A stretch of 64,000 bases of DNA from Bradyrhizobium jicamae (lineage in GTDB: Bacteria; Pseudomonadota; Alphaproteobacteria; Rhizobiales; Xanthobacteraceae): NCBI RefSeq assembly GCF_001440395.1, contig NZ_LLXZ01000064.1:42530-106529 (forward strand), given 5' to 3'. Shown one piece after another: positions 37,400 to 45,051 of this stretch; within the stretch, counting starts at the first letter, position 1, and each line of letters opens with the position of its first letter. The notes under the pieces were generated by a model that saw only the letters and a program-made list of their open reading frames with translations, was not told where the DNA came from and did not search any database. The position numbers were made by a program, and so were the translations under genes.

Positions 37400-37416
37400 A
37401 AACCGCGAGCGGAGCC

Positions 37417-39705
37417 CTACTGCCGCGCCATCTCCGCCGCGCCCACCCCCTCACCGTCCAGCTTCTGGTCCTCGTGCATGTCGACCGTCACCTTCAGCAA
37501 CTGCCCGGTAAATTCGAACGGCGCCTCATAGTGCGAGACAGCGCTTGCGCGGTCGCGACCGATATCGAGGCCAGACCATGAGATGAAATTGTTGAAGGCG
37601 AACTGGGTCTGGATCGAGCCTGACGGCTCGCCGTCGATCAGCAGCGTATAGGCGGTCACGCCGGTGCGGGAGCCTTTTGCGGGCGGCTCTCTGCGTACCA
37701 GGCGCTCGACATGCACGCCGAGCCGGTGCGCCCCTGCCGGCACCTTGCGGTCGGAGGTTACGATTTCATGGCCGCCACCGATATTGAGATCGTGCACCAG
37801 AAAACCGTCCTTGATGTAGAGGCTGTAGCCCGAGGTCGCATCGCCATGGGCGATCAGCACGCCCTCCGCCCCCTCCTCGCCGATCTCGACATGGGCCTCG
37901 ATGGTGTAGCTGCGGCTGCGCACATCGGGCGCGACGTCGGTCGGCACGTGGCCCATGCCGGCGTGAAAGGTGAACTTGTTGCGCGCGCCATGGAAGCGCG
38001 CTGCGTTCTCGGCAAAGCGCGGGCCGAAGCGGTCGTCGAGCGGCAGCACATTGTGCTTCTCGGCCTCGCTCCACCACAGCTTGATCATCGCCTCAAGCCG
38101 TCCGGGTTCCTTTGCCGCGAGATCGTCGGTTTCGGAAAAGTCCTGCGCCAAATGAAACAGCTCCCATTTGTCGTTCTCGAACGGCGTGCCCGAGGGATGA
38201 AAGGCGACCGCCTTCCAGCCGTCGTGCCAGAGGCCGCGATGGCCGAACATCTCGAAATATTGCGGCGAGCACTTTGACGGCGCCGATGCATCGGTGACGG
38301 AACGCGCAAAGCTCTCACCTTCGAGCGGCATCTGGACAACACCACCGATCTCCGAGGGCGGCGCGATGCCGATCAGGTCGAGCAAGGTCGGCGTCAGGTC
38401 ACAGGCATGGACGAACTGATGGCGCACCGCGCCGCGCGCCGCGATCCTGTTCGGCCATGTCATGATGAAGGGATCGCGGATGCCGCCGCCATGGGTGTTC
38501 TGCTTGTAACGCCGCAGCGGCGTGTTCGACGCCATCGCCCAGCCATGCGGGAAATTGCTGTGCGAGTCCGGCCCGCCGATGTCGTCGATCCGGCGCAGCT
38601 TTTCCGCTGGTGGTTCGGGGCGGAAATTATACGGCCCCATCGCGTTGACAAATCCCCACTGCCCGCCCTCCTGGCTGGCGCCGTTATCCGACAGCACCAG
38701 GATCAGCGTGTTGTCGCGGATGCCGGCCTTGTCGAGAAAGCCGATCAGCCGCGCCAGATGCTGGTCGGCGTGGTCGAGCATGCCGGCAAAAGCCGCCTGC
38801 AGCCGCGTGAAGACGCGCCTTTCGTCGGCACTATGCTCGTCCCATGCCTTCACGCCGTCATTGCGCGCGGGCAGCCTTGTCTCCTCCGGCACGAGGCCCA
38901 TCGCCTTCTGCCGCGCGATGCGCTGCTCGCGTTCGACGTCCCAGCCATGAGCGAACCTCGCGTCATAGCTCTTGATGATATCCATCGGTGCCTGGTGCGG
39001 CGCGTGGCAGGCGCCGAGCGCCACCCAGGTCAGCCAGGGGGTGTCGGGGCGATCGGCAGTGTGATCAGCGATGAAGCGGATCGACTGGTCGATCAAATCA
39101 GACGTGAGGTGATAGCCCTCCGCATAGGTCCCAGGCGGGTCGATGTGGGCATTGTCGGATACGAGCTCCGGCGCGAACTGATCCGTCTCGGCATCGAGAA
39201 AGCCATAGAAGCGATCAAAGCCGCGGCCGAGCGGCCAGCCGTCGAACGGCCCGGTGGCGCCGCTTTCGGTGAGCGGCGTGACATGCCATTTGCCTACCAT
39301 GTAGTTGCGATAGCCGTGCGGCCGCAGCATTTCCGCCAGCGTCCCCGCCTCGCGCGCGATCTTGCCGCGATAGCCGGGATAGCCGCTGTCGAAATTGGCG
39401 AGGCAGCCGACGCCGACCGAATGATGGTTGCGCCCGGTCAAAAGCGCCGCGCGCGTCGTCGAGCACATCGCCGTGGTGTGAAAGCTCGAATAGCGCAGGC
39501 CTTCGGCGGCGAGCCTGTCGATGGTCGGCGTCTTGATCGCCGAGCCGTAACAGCCGAAATCGGAGAAGCCGACATCGTCGAACAGCACGACCAGGATGTT
39601 CGGCGCGCCCTCCGGAGGCTTGGCGGCCTGTGGCCACCAGGGCTTTGAGCCCGCCACCGTCTTGCCAATCGTGCCGCCGAACGGTTTTGCGCTGCCTGCC
39701 GCCAT
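37417..39705 (-). CDS. arylsulfatase (type I, AtsA-like)
   Basis: A 762-residue sulfatase. The metal site starts VLFDDVGFSDFGCYG; the modification motif reads MCSTTRAALLTGRNHHS, with the cysteine that becomes formylglycine but Thr in the third position, where Pro or Ala is usual. GKWHVTPL and LVLSDNGASQEGGQWG follow. The C-terminal 200 residues form a beta-rich domain. No signal peptide, so it is probably cytoplasmic. It is divergent from a TetR regulator with an inverted repeat in between, which suggests sulfate-ester use under local control. Confidence 0.9.
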   Translation of the reverse strand: MAAGSAKPFGGTIGKTVAGSKPWWPQAAKPPEGAPNILVVLFDDVGFSDFGCYGSAIKTPTIDRLAAEGLRYSSFHTTAMCSTTRAALLTGRNHHSVGVGCLANFDSGYPGYRGKIAREAGTLAEMLRPHGYRNYMVGKWHVTPLTESGATGPFDGWPLGRGFDRFYGFLDAETDQFAPELVSDNAHIDPPGTYAEGYHLTSDLIDQSIRFIADHTADRPDTPWLTWVALGACHAPHQAPMDIIKSYDARFAHGWDVEREQRIARQKAMGLVPEETRLPARNDGVKAWDEHSADERRVFTRLQAAFAGMLDHADQHLARLIGFLDKAGIRDNTLILVLSDNGASQEGGQWGFVNAMGPYNFRPEPPAEKLRRIDDIGGPDSHSNFPHGWAMASNTPLRRYKQNTHGGGIRDPFIMTWPNRIAARGAVRHQFVHACDLTPTLLDLIGIAPPSEIGGVVQMPLEGESFARSVTDASAPSKCSPQYFEMFGHRGLWHDGWKAVAFHPSGTPFENDKWELFHLAQDFSETDDLAAKEPGRLEAMIKLWWSEAEKHNVLPLDDRFGPRFAENAARFHGARNKFTFHAGMGHVPTDVAPDVRSRSYTIEAHVEIGEEGAEGVLIAHGDATSGYSLYIKDGFLVHDLNIGGGHEIVTSDRKVPAGAHRLGVHVERLVRREPPAKGSRTGVTAYTLLIDGEPSGSIQTQFAFNNFISWSGLDIGRDRASAVSHYEAPFEFTGQLLKVTVDMHEDQKLDGEGVGAAEMARQ

Positions 39706-39807
39706 CGCCTACTCCCTTTTATCCGCTTCCCGGGTTGATCCCGTGGGTTCGCCGCGTGCCTCGCGTCCGGCGCCGGTCGACCGCCTCGTGCCACCATTGC
39801 CTAAAAC

Positions 39808-39829
39808 CATAATCCGAATTATCATTATG
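39808..39829. promoter_or_regulatory. inverted repeat, likely TetR operator
   Basis: CATAAT (39808-39813) and ATTATG (39824-39829) are inverse copies 10 bp apart; an inner ATAAT-CCGA-ATTAT palindrome overlaps. It lies in the AT-rich gap between the divergent sulfatase and TetR genes, 29 bp before the TetR start. Confidence 0.55.
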
Positions 39830-39858
39830 ATTACTTCGAACGGAGAAGCAAGTTCCGG

Positions 39859-40551
39859 ATGCAGCGATCGGCCGAATTCGACCTTCCCGGCGTTACCCCG
39901 TCGCGGCAGAAGCGCAGCCGCGAGACCACGGCCGCCCTGCTCCAGGCCGGCGCGGAGATGCTGCGCACCCACAGCCTTGCGGAATTGTCGATCGAGGCGC
40001 TGTGCCGGCAGGTCGGCGCCACCGTCGGCGCCTTCTACAGCCGGTTCGACAGCAAGGACGCCTATTTCAACGCGCTGATGGCGCTGGCCGCGCGCGACGG
40101 CGAAAGCAGGCTCCTGCGCATGAAGGAGGACAAGCGGCTGACTGAGGCCGATCTTGCCGATCTCAGCCGCCTTCTCGTCCGCGGCACCATCGGCTGGATC
40201 CGCAAGCATGAGGGCGTGCTGCGCGCCGCGCTCCAGCACGACGACACGCGGCCGGACCGCTGGTCCACGTTCAAGGAGCTAGCTCGCGCCAACGTCGCCA
40301 ATGCCACGCCCATCCTGCTCGATGTGATGGGCCGCGACCGCAAGGCGGCAAAGACCCGCGCCATCGCTTTCGGCTTTCAGGTCGTGCTGGGCACGCTGGT
40401 CAACGCGATCCTCAACGACCCCGGCCCGCTATCGGTTCACGATGAAGAGCTGGAGGCGCGGCTGGCGAATTGCCTGCTGCTGTTGCTGCGGGCCGAGATG
40501 ATGCCCGCAGCGCCGGCCCGAGCTGCCGCGCGTCACGGGCGGAAGAAGTGA
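39859..40551 (+). CDS. TetR/AcrR-family transcriptional regulator
   Basis: A 230-residue regulator. The N-terminal helix-turn-helix is ELSIEALCRQVGATVGAFYSRF, followed by the typical DSKDAYFNAL; the rest is the helical ligand domain. It is divergent from the arylsulfatase gene with a palindrome between, so it probably represses the sulfatase and itself. Confidence 0.88.
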   Translation: MQRSAEFDLPGVTPSRQKRSRETTAALLQAGAEMLRTHSLAELSIEALCRQVGATVGAFYSRFDSKDAYFNALMALAARDGESRLLRMKEDKRLTEADLADLSRLLVRGTIGWIRKHEGVLRAALQHDDTRPDRWSTFKELARANVANATPILLDVMGRDRKAAKTRAIAFGFQVVLGTLVNAILNDPGPLSVHDEELEARLANCLLLLLRAEMMPAAPARAAARHGRKK

Positions 40552-40744
40552 CGGGCTGCTTAAGCTTTCAACACTTCAAATCCGAAGGGCGGAAGCCGAA
40601 AAATGCCCCCTCTTCCGCGCTTGCCAAAGACAGGACCAAGCGGGTAGAACGACGCCAACCTTGGCGCGGTGATTTGTCCAGATCCCGGCGCCGGCGATTG
40701 ATCCAGATAGTCATATAAACTATTGATTATATTGGATAATCCAT

Positions 40745-40818
40745 TGGGGAATGGTGTAACGGTAGCACAACAGACTCTGACTCTGTTTGTCTTGGTTCGA
40801 ATCCAGGTTCCCCAGCCA
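40745..40818 (+). tRNA. tRNA-Gln (anticodon CTG)
   Basis: A 74-base tRNA with encoded CCA. The acceptor TGGGGAA pairs with TTCCCCA; the anticodon stem ACAGA/TCTGT holds the loop CTCTGAC with anticodon CTG; the T arm contains GGTTCGAATCC. The 3' 46 bases form the left attachment repeat of an integrated element, and the gene remains complete. Confidence 0.95.
40773..40818 (+). repeat. attL (46-bp repeat inside tRNA-Gln)
   Basis: Identical to 51114-51159, from GACTCTGACTCTG through the encoded CCA. The bases flanking the two copies differ on both sides, which defines the repeat limits. It covers the anticodon loop, the usual crossover region for tRNA-targeting tyrosine integrases. Confidence 0.93.
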
Positions 40819-40837
40819 GCCATAACACCTTGAAATC

Positions 40838-40967
40838 GTTGCGCTATTTCCATGTTTTTGAAGCGTTAATTGCTTATTAATGTGTTGCGCCTGTTGCGCC
40901 AAATTCCATAGCGTTTTCAGCGATTCCCCTGCATTCCCGGCAAATCGGCGCAACATGAGGCGCAACA
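40838..40967. promoter_or_regulatory. integrase arm-type sites next to attL (GTTGCGCC repeats)
   Basis: TGTTGCGCC occurs twice, abutting (40883-40891 and 40892-40900); its inverse GGCGCAACA occurs at 40947-40955 and 40959-40967; a core GTTGCGC lies at 40838-40844. The same motif recurs beside attR (51054-51062 and a variant at 51065-51073). Clustering at both ends of the element fits integrase arm-binding sites. Confidence 0.6.
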
Positions 40968-41067
40968 TGTGAGTGTGCTATGTGGATTACGGGGGACGGT
41001 CGAAATAGTTACTCAGTAGTTTGGATACGCCGTGCCACCATCGGTTGATGATTCGACCGAGATCAAC

Positions 41068-41730
41068 ATGACAATTCACAAACTGATCGACCCGCAGCCT
41101 GGAAATCCCACAGTCGTCAATCTCCGATGTCCGCATTGTCGCCATCAAGGCGCATTTAACGCCGTCAAGAATTGCAATGACGTCGCTTGGATCGAAGGCG
41201 TCAAAAACCAAGGTGGCAAGCTTGCGCCAACCGGCTTTTCAGCCGGCGCCCGCGTATGCCCCAACAACGAATGCCGCGGCTTAGTGCAAGTCGTCTTGCG
41301 CAATGGCCATTTGATCGAAAGTTATCCTCCAGAAACTATCGACTTCGACTCGACGGATCTTCCGCCGAATATTTTGGATTCTCTGGAAGAGGCAATCAAA
41401 TCTCACGCGGCGGGTTGCTACAAAGCTAGCGCCCTGATGGTCCGGAGAGTTCTTGAAGAGCTTTGCGATGATAAGCAAGCCAACGGCGGCGATTTAAAGC
41501 AACGGTTGGCCAAACTAAGCCAGAGCGTGGTGGTCCCCAAAGAACTGCTCGATGCCGCGGACGAGCTTCGGTTGTTGGGCAATGATGCTGCGCACGTTAA
41601 AGCGAACAATTACAACGCCATCGGCCTAGACGAGTCAGCCTTGGCCATCGAACTGGCTAAGGAATTGCTAAAAGCGGTTTATCAATACACCAGCCTCGTG
41701 AGTAAGTTGAAAGCATTGAAAAAACCTTGA
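41068..41730 (+). CDS. DUF4145 domain protein (element cargo)
   Basis: A 220-residue protein. The N-terminal zinc ribbon (LRCPHCRHQGAF, then VCPNNECRGLVQV) is followed by a helical DUF4145 region (SLEEAIKSHAAGCYKASALMVRRVLEELCDD, residues about 123-153), a HEPN-like fold often found next to restriction or defence genes. The ATG at 41068 is preferred; a GTG at 41032 would add 12 residues. It is oriented against the rest of the element and lies next to attL, the usual place for satellite cargo. A defence role is inference. Confidence 0.75.
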   Translation: MTIHKLIDPQPGNPTVVNLRCPHCRHQGAFNAVKNCNDVAWIEGVKNQGGKLAPTGFSAGARVCPNNECRGLVQVVLRNGHLIESYPPETIDFDSTDLPPNILDSLEEAIKSHAAGCYKASALMVRRVLEELCDDKQANGGDLKQRLAKLSQSVVVPKELLDAADELRLLGNDAAHVKANNYNAIGLDESALAIELAKELLKAVYQYTSLVSKLKALKKP

Positions 41731-41740
41731 GGATATGCGC

Positions 41741-42061
41741 ATGGGTGTTTTGGATGACGTAAGAAAATGGCTCAACGACGTTCCACTTTGGAAAGAGCTT
41801 GGAACAATACCCGACCGAACCAAGGCGCTCGAAGAGAAGGTTGCCGCCCTTGAGGCAATGCTAAACGGCAAGCGACCCGGCGATGTATGCCCGTTCTGCG
41901 GTGCTCAATCATTCCGCCTCGACAGAGTTGACATGCACGGCGACCGCGAAGTGTGGAAGTGTACGGACACGGCATGCGGAAAGTCCCGGGAAATTCGGCA
42001 CGATCTCAACGCAAAAAACCGCCGATCCGGCACGGCACTGTTGGGCGGCAACCGGCGCTAA
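41741..42061 (+). CDS. zinc-ribbon hypothetical protein, 106 aa (element cargo)
   Basis: The N-terminal helical part is rich in Lys and Glu (TKALEEKVAALEAML, coiled-coil-like). The C-terminal zinc ribbon is VCPFCGAQSF with WKCTDTACGKSREIR. GAGGA precedes the ATG at 41741; an ATG two codons earlier is possible. It is 10 bp after the DUF4145 gene, so the two form one cargo operon. Its stop overlaps the stop of the convergent terminase-nuclease gene by 4 bp. Confidence 0.7.
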   Translation: MGVLDDVRKWLNDVPLWKELGTIPDRTKALEEKVAALEAMLNGKRPGDVCPFCGAQSFRLDRVDMHGDREVWKCTDTACGKSREIRHDLNAKNRRSGTALLGGNRR

Positions 42062-42738
42062 AGCCGCAATTCCCATTTCTCAGTGCTATTTCTGCCAAGG
42101 GCAAAAAACAGGGCTATGGCGACCGCAAGCACCAAGTCGTCATGGCTTCCCGATCGCGCATTGAAGGTGACGCGACCGCTTTCCGATACCTTGCGGGCGA
42201 AGTCCTTGAGTTCCTCGGCGAGCGCGCCGGCATCCGCGATATCAGCGGCGATTTTCAGTTCACCCGAATGAAGCCGCGCTTCCAGTTGCGAAATCAGGGT
42301 TTGCTTGGGCACATGGAAAATCGTGCCGTTGCTCGTCGTCTCAAATCCCGCGGTTATCAGCACACCATGCGGCCGCAAGCCGGCGCGCTGAAACATATCG
42401 AACACCGGCCGGCCGACGCCGGTATAATCCAGCACGAAATGCGCACCCACAAGCGGATCCCTCGCCAGCAGGTTAGCCACATGCTGGATTTGCGCCGGGT
42501 ACGGCGTGCCCAATGGCAATCGCTCTAAGTGCCGAACATGAAAACTCTCGATGCGCTCTTGCCGCAGCACCTTTGATGCCTCGTCGGGAATCATTTTTCC
42601 AGTGCCGCGCACGATGTGTTCCAGAGCACAAACCGCAGTCGGGTCTACAGACTGGCCGATATCGGCAGCCACAATCCATTCGTGTCGCGCCTTGACGTAC
42701 TGACGGCGCCAACTGCGCTGTTCTAGCTCTGTCGTCAT
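42058..42738 (-). CDS. terminase large subunit, nuclease domain (separate gene)
   Basis: A 226-residue RNase-H-like domain matching the C-terminal half of phage TerL: WIVAADIGQSVDPTAV (first acidic strand), HFVLDYTGVGRPVFDMF (second), and SHDDLVLAVAIALFFAL (third acidic motif). Its ATG overlaps the TGA of the ATPase gene (ATGA), so the motor is made as two coupled polypeptides. Large terminases are normally one chain of 450-600 residues. Confidence 0.8.
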   Translation of the reverse strand: MTTELEQRSWRRQYVKARHEWIVAADIGQSVDPTAVCALEHIVRGTGKMIPDEASKVLRQERIESFHVRHLERLPLGTPYPAQIQHVANLLARDPLVGAHFVLDYTGVGRPVFDMFQRAGLRPHGVLITAGFETTSNGTIFHVPKQTLISQLEARLHSGELKIAADIADAGALAEELKDFARKVSESGRVTFNARSGSHDDLVLAVAIALFFALGRNSTEKWELRL

Positions 42739-43496
42739 CTCCATAGCGCTTTGACCTTTGTTGAAAATGCCGCCTCGATTATCGACGTGTTGAAAGCAGC
42801 GGTGTCGCTATCGAGGAATTCACAACCGTATTCCTCGGCGAACCGGGACTCGCCCAAATTCTTGCGTTCACGCGCCAGGAATTCCGGAGTGATGCGCGGG
42901 CACGATCCGAGCTTAATGTGGATCCGGTCCCAATCTGGATCGTTGTTTGTCCACGTCTCGTAATACGTTCCGCGGCGGCCGGCGGGGGTCGACAGATAAA
43001 CGAGCTGCGCCTTGGGATTCGTCGCCAGCATGGGCCTGAGCGCCGCTATCAACTCGTCACTGCATCTTGCCGTCTCGTCGACGATCGCCAGGCGCACATT
43101 TGCCAAGCCGCGCAGCGTGTCGCCGTCATTGTCTCCGGGTAGTGCCAGCATGCGGCTGCCGTTCTCGAACCCAATGCGGCGCGCGGCGTCGCCCACCAGG
43201 GCGGGCGCGTCCTTGATCCGATTGTAGGTGCGGCGGCAGCGCAGCACGAATTCATCGGACAGGCGCTGCGCCGGCGCGATAGCCAGCACGAGGCTATCCG
43301 GTTCGGTCGTGGCCACAGACAGGGCCTTGACGACGGCCGCTTCGGTTTTGCCGTGTTGGCGAGGAACGAGCATGATCGTCTGCGGCGCGGTGGAGCGCAC
43401 GAACTGCTCTTGCCACGGGTCTAGGGCGATATCCGCGTCAGCGGCGAGCAATGCCGGGTCGCACGCATAGGCTAGGGCCTTGGCCATTTGGCTCAT
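42735..43496 (-). CDS. terminase large subunit, ATPase domain (separate gene)
   Basis: A 253-residue ATPase half of TerL. It has a Q-motif-like DPWQEQFVRS, a Walker-A-type loop VPRQHGKTEAAV (variant, as usual in terminases), Walker B NVRLAIVDETARC and coupling motif LVYLSTPAG. It ends at KALWR, just where the nuclease domain would begin. The start overlaps the preceding small-terminase-like gene by 4 bp, giving the gene chain TerS, TerL-ATPase, TerL-nuclease. Confidence 0.85.
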   Translation of the reverse strand: MSQMAKALAYACDPALLAADADIALDPWQEQFVRSTAPQTIMLVPRQHGKTEAAVVKALSVATTEPDSLVLAIAPAQRLSDEFVLRCRRTYNRIKDAPALVGDAARRIGFENGSRMLALPGDNDGDTLRGLANVRLAIVDETARCSDELIAALRPMLATNPKAQLVYLSTPAGRRGTYYETWTNNDPDWDRIHIKLGSCPRITPEFLARERKNLGESRFAEEYGCEFLDSDTAAFNTSIIEAAFSTKVKALWR

Positions 43497-44170
43497 GGCA
43501 GCGGGACCGGGCACGGTGGCAACTTGGTTGGCGTGGCCTCGATAACGGGTGGCGCCGCAACCGGCATGGCCTCTATCACCTTGGCGGGCTTGCGGGCCCT
43601 ACTGGTGATGTCCTCCGCGGCCTGCGTCTCGATGCCAGCCAGTGCACGGCCAACGGCTATGCGCGCCTCTGGGAACGGCGCCAGGGCCTTGAGCAGCACT
43701 TCGCGCAAGCGGAGATAGTCGGGATGCGTCAACAGGTGCTGGTGGCGCTGTTCGGTGACGTTGACCAAAACGCCAAGCAGCTTGCTGACGAGCTGCAGGT
43801 TAGCCGTCACGGCGCCCTCGCCGCGAATGGCCGCGCTCGCGTCCCCGGTCTCGACGGCTAGTTCGATGTGGCTGGCGAGCCGCGCACGCTGATGCACGAG
43901 GTGGTGCAGCAGGTTCTCGCCCTCGCTTACCTTGAGCGCGTCCAGGTCGACCGCGCTGGGGTGTAGCGCGTGCTGTACGGCCGCCATCATCTGGGGCGAT
44001 AGGTGGTTCTTGCCGTGCCGCTGTACGCTATGCGGTGACAGTCCGAACCGCTTTGCAATGGCGTCGTGGCCAAGGCCATGCGCCAACGCTACGTCAACGG
44101 AATGCCGATGCGGGGATTGACAGACTTGGCAGTTGCCGCGGCCGGGCTTGCCGGGTTCGGGTGTGATCAT
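43493..44170 (-). CDS. small-terminase-like DNA-binding protein
   Basis: A 225-residue protein immediately upstream of, and overlapping, the terminase ATPase gene. The N-terminus has a putative zinc site (CQVCQSPHRHSVD) and a helix-turn-helix (LGHDAIAKRFGLSPHSVQRH); a helical middle would oligomerise; a Pro-rich tail (EATPTKLPPCPVPLP) follows. Position and build fit a small terminase that selects the packaging site. The ATG at 44170 is chosen; the frame is open to 44245. Confidence 0.65.
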   Translation of the reverse strand: MITPEPGKPGRGNCQVCQSPHRHSVDVALAHGLGHDAIAKRFGLSPHSVQRHGKNHLSPQMMAAVQHALHPSAVDLDALKVSEGENLLHHLVHQRARLASHIELAVETGDASAAIRGEGAVTANLQLVSKLLGVLVNVTEQRHQHLLTHPDYLRLREVLLKALAPFPEARIAVGRALAGIETQAAEDITSRARKPAKVIEAMPVAAPPVIEATPTKLPPCPVPLP

Positions 44171-44275
44171 ACAATTGATATATTTCGACGAGTAACGGAT
44201 ATACAATCCGATATTCGGCCCTGAATGCTTCGAAACTGCGCGCAAACAGGGCCGAAAACGAGCGCGTTTTAATAA

Positions 44276-44512
44276 TCAGTAGCGACGCTTGCAGACCCCT
44301 TCAATGTATTCACGCAGTCCGCAAGCATAGCTCAGCCCTAAGCGTCTGATCTGCACGCTGTAGCCTTTCGCAGCAGCATCCTCTTGCAGTTGCTCGGCGC
44401 GACGCTTGTAATAGTACTGATGGTCGCTCGGATCGGTCATGTCACCCAGACTGCCGATGTTCGCTTCGGTCCACTCCCGAAGGAATGCTTCGAAATCTTC
44501 TCGTTCACTCAT
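44276..44512 (-). CDS. hypothetical phage-type protein, 78 aa
   Basis: A short acidic/aromatic protein (EREDFEAFLREWTEANIG at the start, CGLREYIEGVCKRRY at the end), with no known fold. It lies between the small-terminase-like gene and another small gene, all on one strand with short gaps, and is probably an element protein expressed late. Confidence 0.55.
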   Translation of the reverse strand: MSEREDFEAFLREWTEANIGSLGDMTDPSDHQYYYKRRAEQLQEDAAAKGYSVQIRRLGLSYACGLREYIEGVCKRRY

Positions 44513-44519
44513 TGCCCAC

Positions 44520-44777
44520 CTATCGACGGAACGGCACCACGTTGCTGCCGGGCGGTCGTGGCCACGGTTCGCCGTCATCGTCCCAATAGACGTGACGATC
44601 GGCGATCACCTGAATGTCGGCGCCTGTCATGCCGGCCACCCGGCCAGCTTCCCACAGTTCAGCCAACGCCGCTGCAACTTGATCGGACGCGCTCTGCGGA
44701 ATAGCGGCACTGTTCACGATCTTGGCCATGCCGTGAGCGTTTGCCACGGCCGCCGCAAATGTCTGTTCGATTTCCAT
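44520..44777 (-). CDS. hypothetical phage-type protein, 85 aa
   Basis: Starts MEIEQTFAAAVANAHGMAK and ends in WDDDGEPWPRPPGSNVVPFRR; the N-terminal half is helical and alanine-rich. No family recognised. It sits 7 bp ahead of the next small gene in the same direction. The ATG at 44777 is chosen over an upstream start at 44819 because the extra 14 residues look non-coding. Confidence 0.55.
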   Translation of the reverse strand: MEIEQTFAAAVANAHGMAKIVNSAAIPQSASDQVAAALAELWEAGRVAGMTGADIQVIADRHVYWDDDGEPWPRPPGSNVVPFRR

Positions 44778-44958
44778 GTGGTGTTCTCCGTCGTTGGCCG
44801 CGCGACAACCATGGCACAATTCAAAAAGTAATGCAATTACAAATAGTTATGTAAACAAATTACACGCGTGTTGCTTATTTCCATTGCCATCATCACCGCG
44901 GGGCCAGGGCGTGATGGACGCGGGTTTCCATTGTGCAATCCAGTCAACACGGAAGTGA

Positions 44959-45040
44959 GGTAGCAGGAGTAGCACTTCCTCAGATTCTAAGCGTCTAGGC
45001 GCTGACGTCTGGAATCCAGAGATGTGCTACTCCTGCTACC
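44959..45040. repeat. 17-bp perfect inverted repeat, candidate replication origin
   Basis: Arms 44959-44975 and 45024-45040 are perfect inverse copies (core GTAGCAGGAGTAGCAC). The 48-bp spacer holds a second palindrome, TCTGGAATCCAGA (45008-45020), and AGCG-TCTAGG-CGCT. It begins 12 bp after the primase stop, beside an AT-rich tract (44815-44875). No T-run follows, so a terminator is unlikely. Confidence 0.6.
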
Positions 45041-45051
45041 CGTACATCATT

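Noticed and set aside
44959..45040. Reading the long inverted repeat as an intrinsic terminator of the primase gene
   Set aside because: The loop is 48 bases and no T-run follows on either strand, so a terminator is less likely than an origin or binding site.
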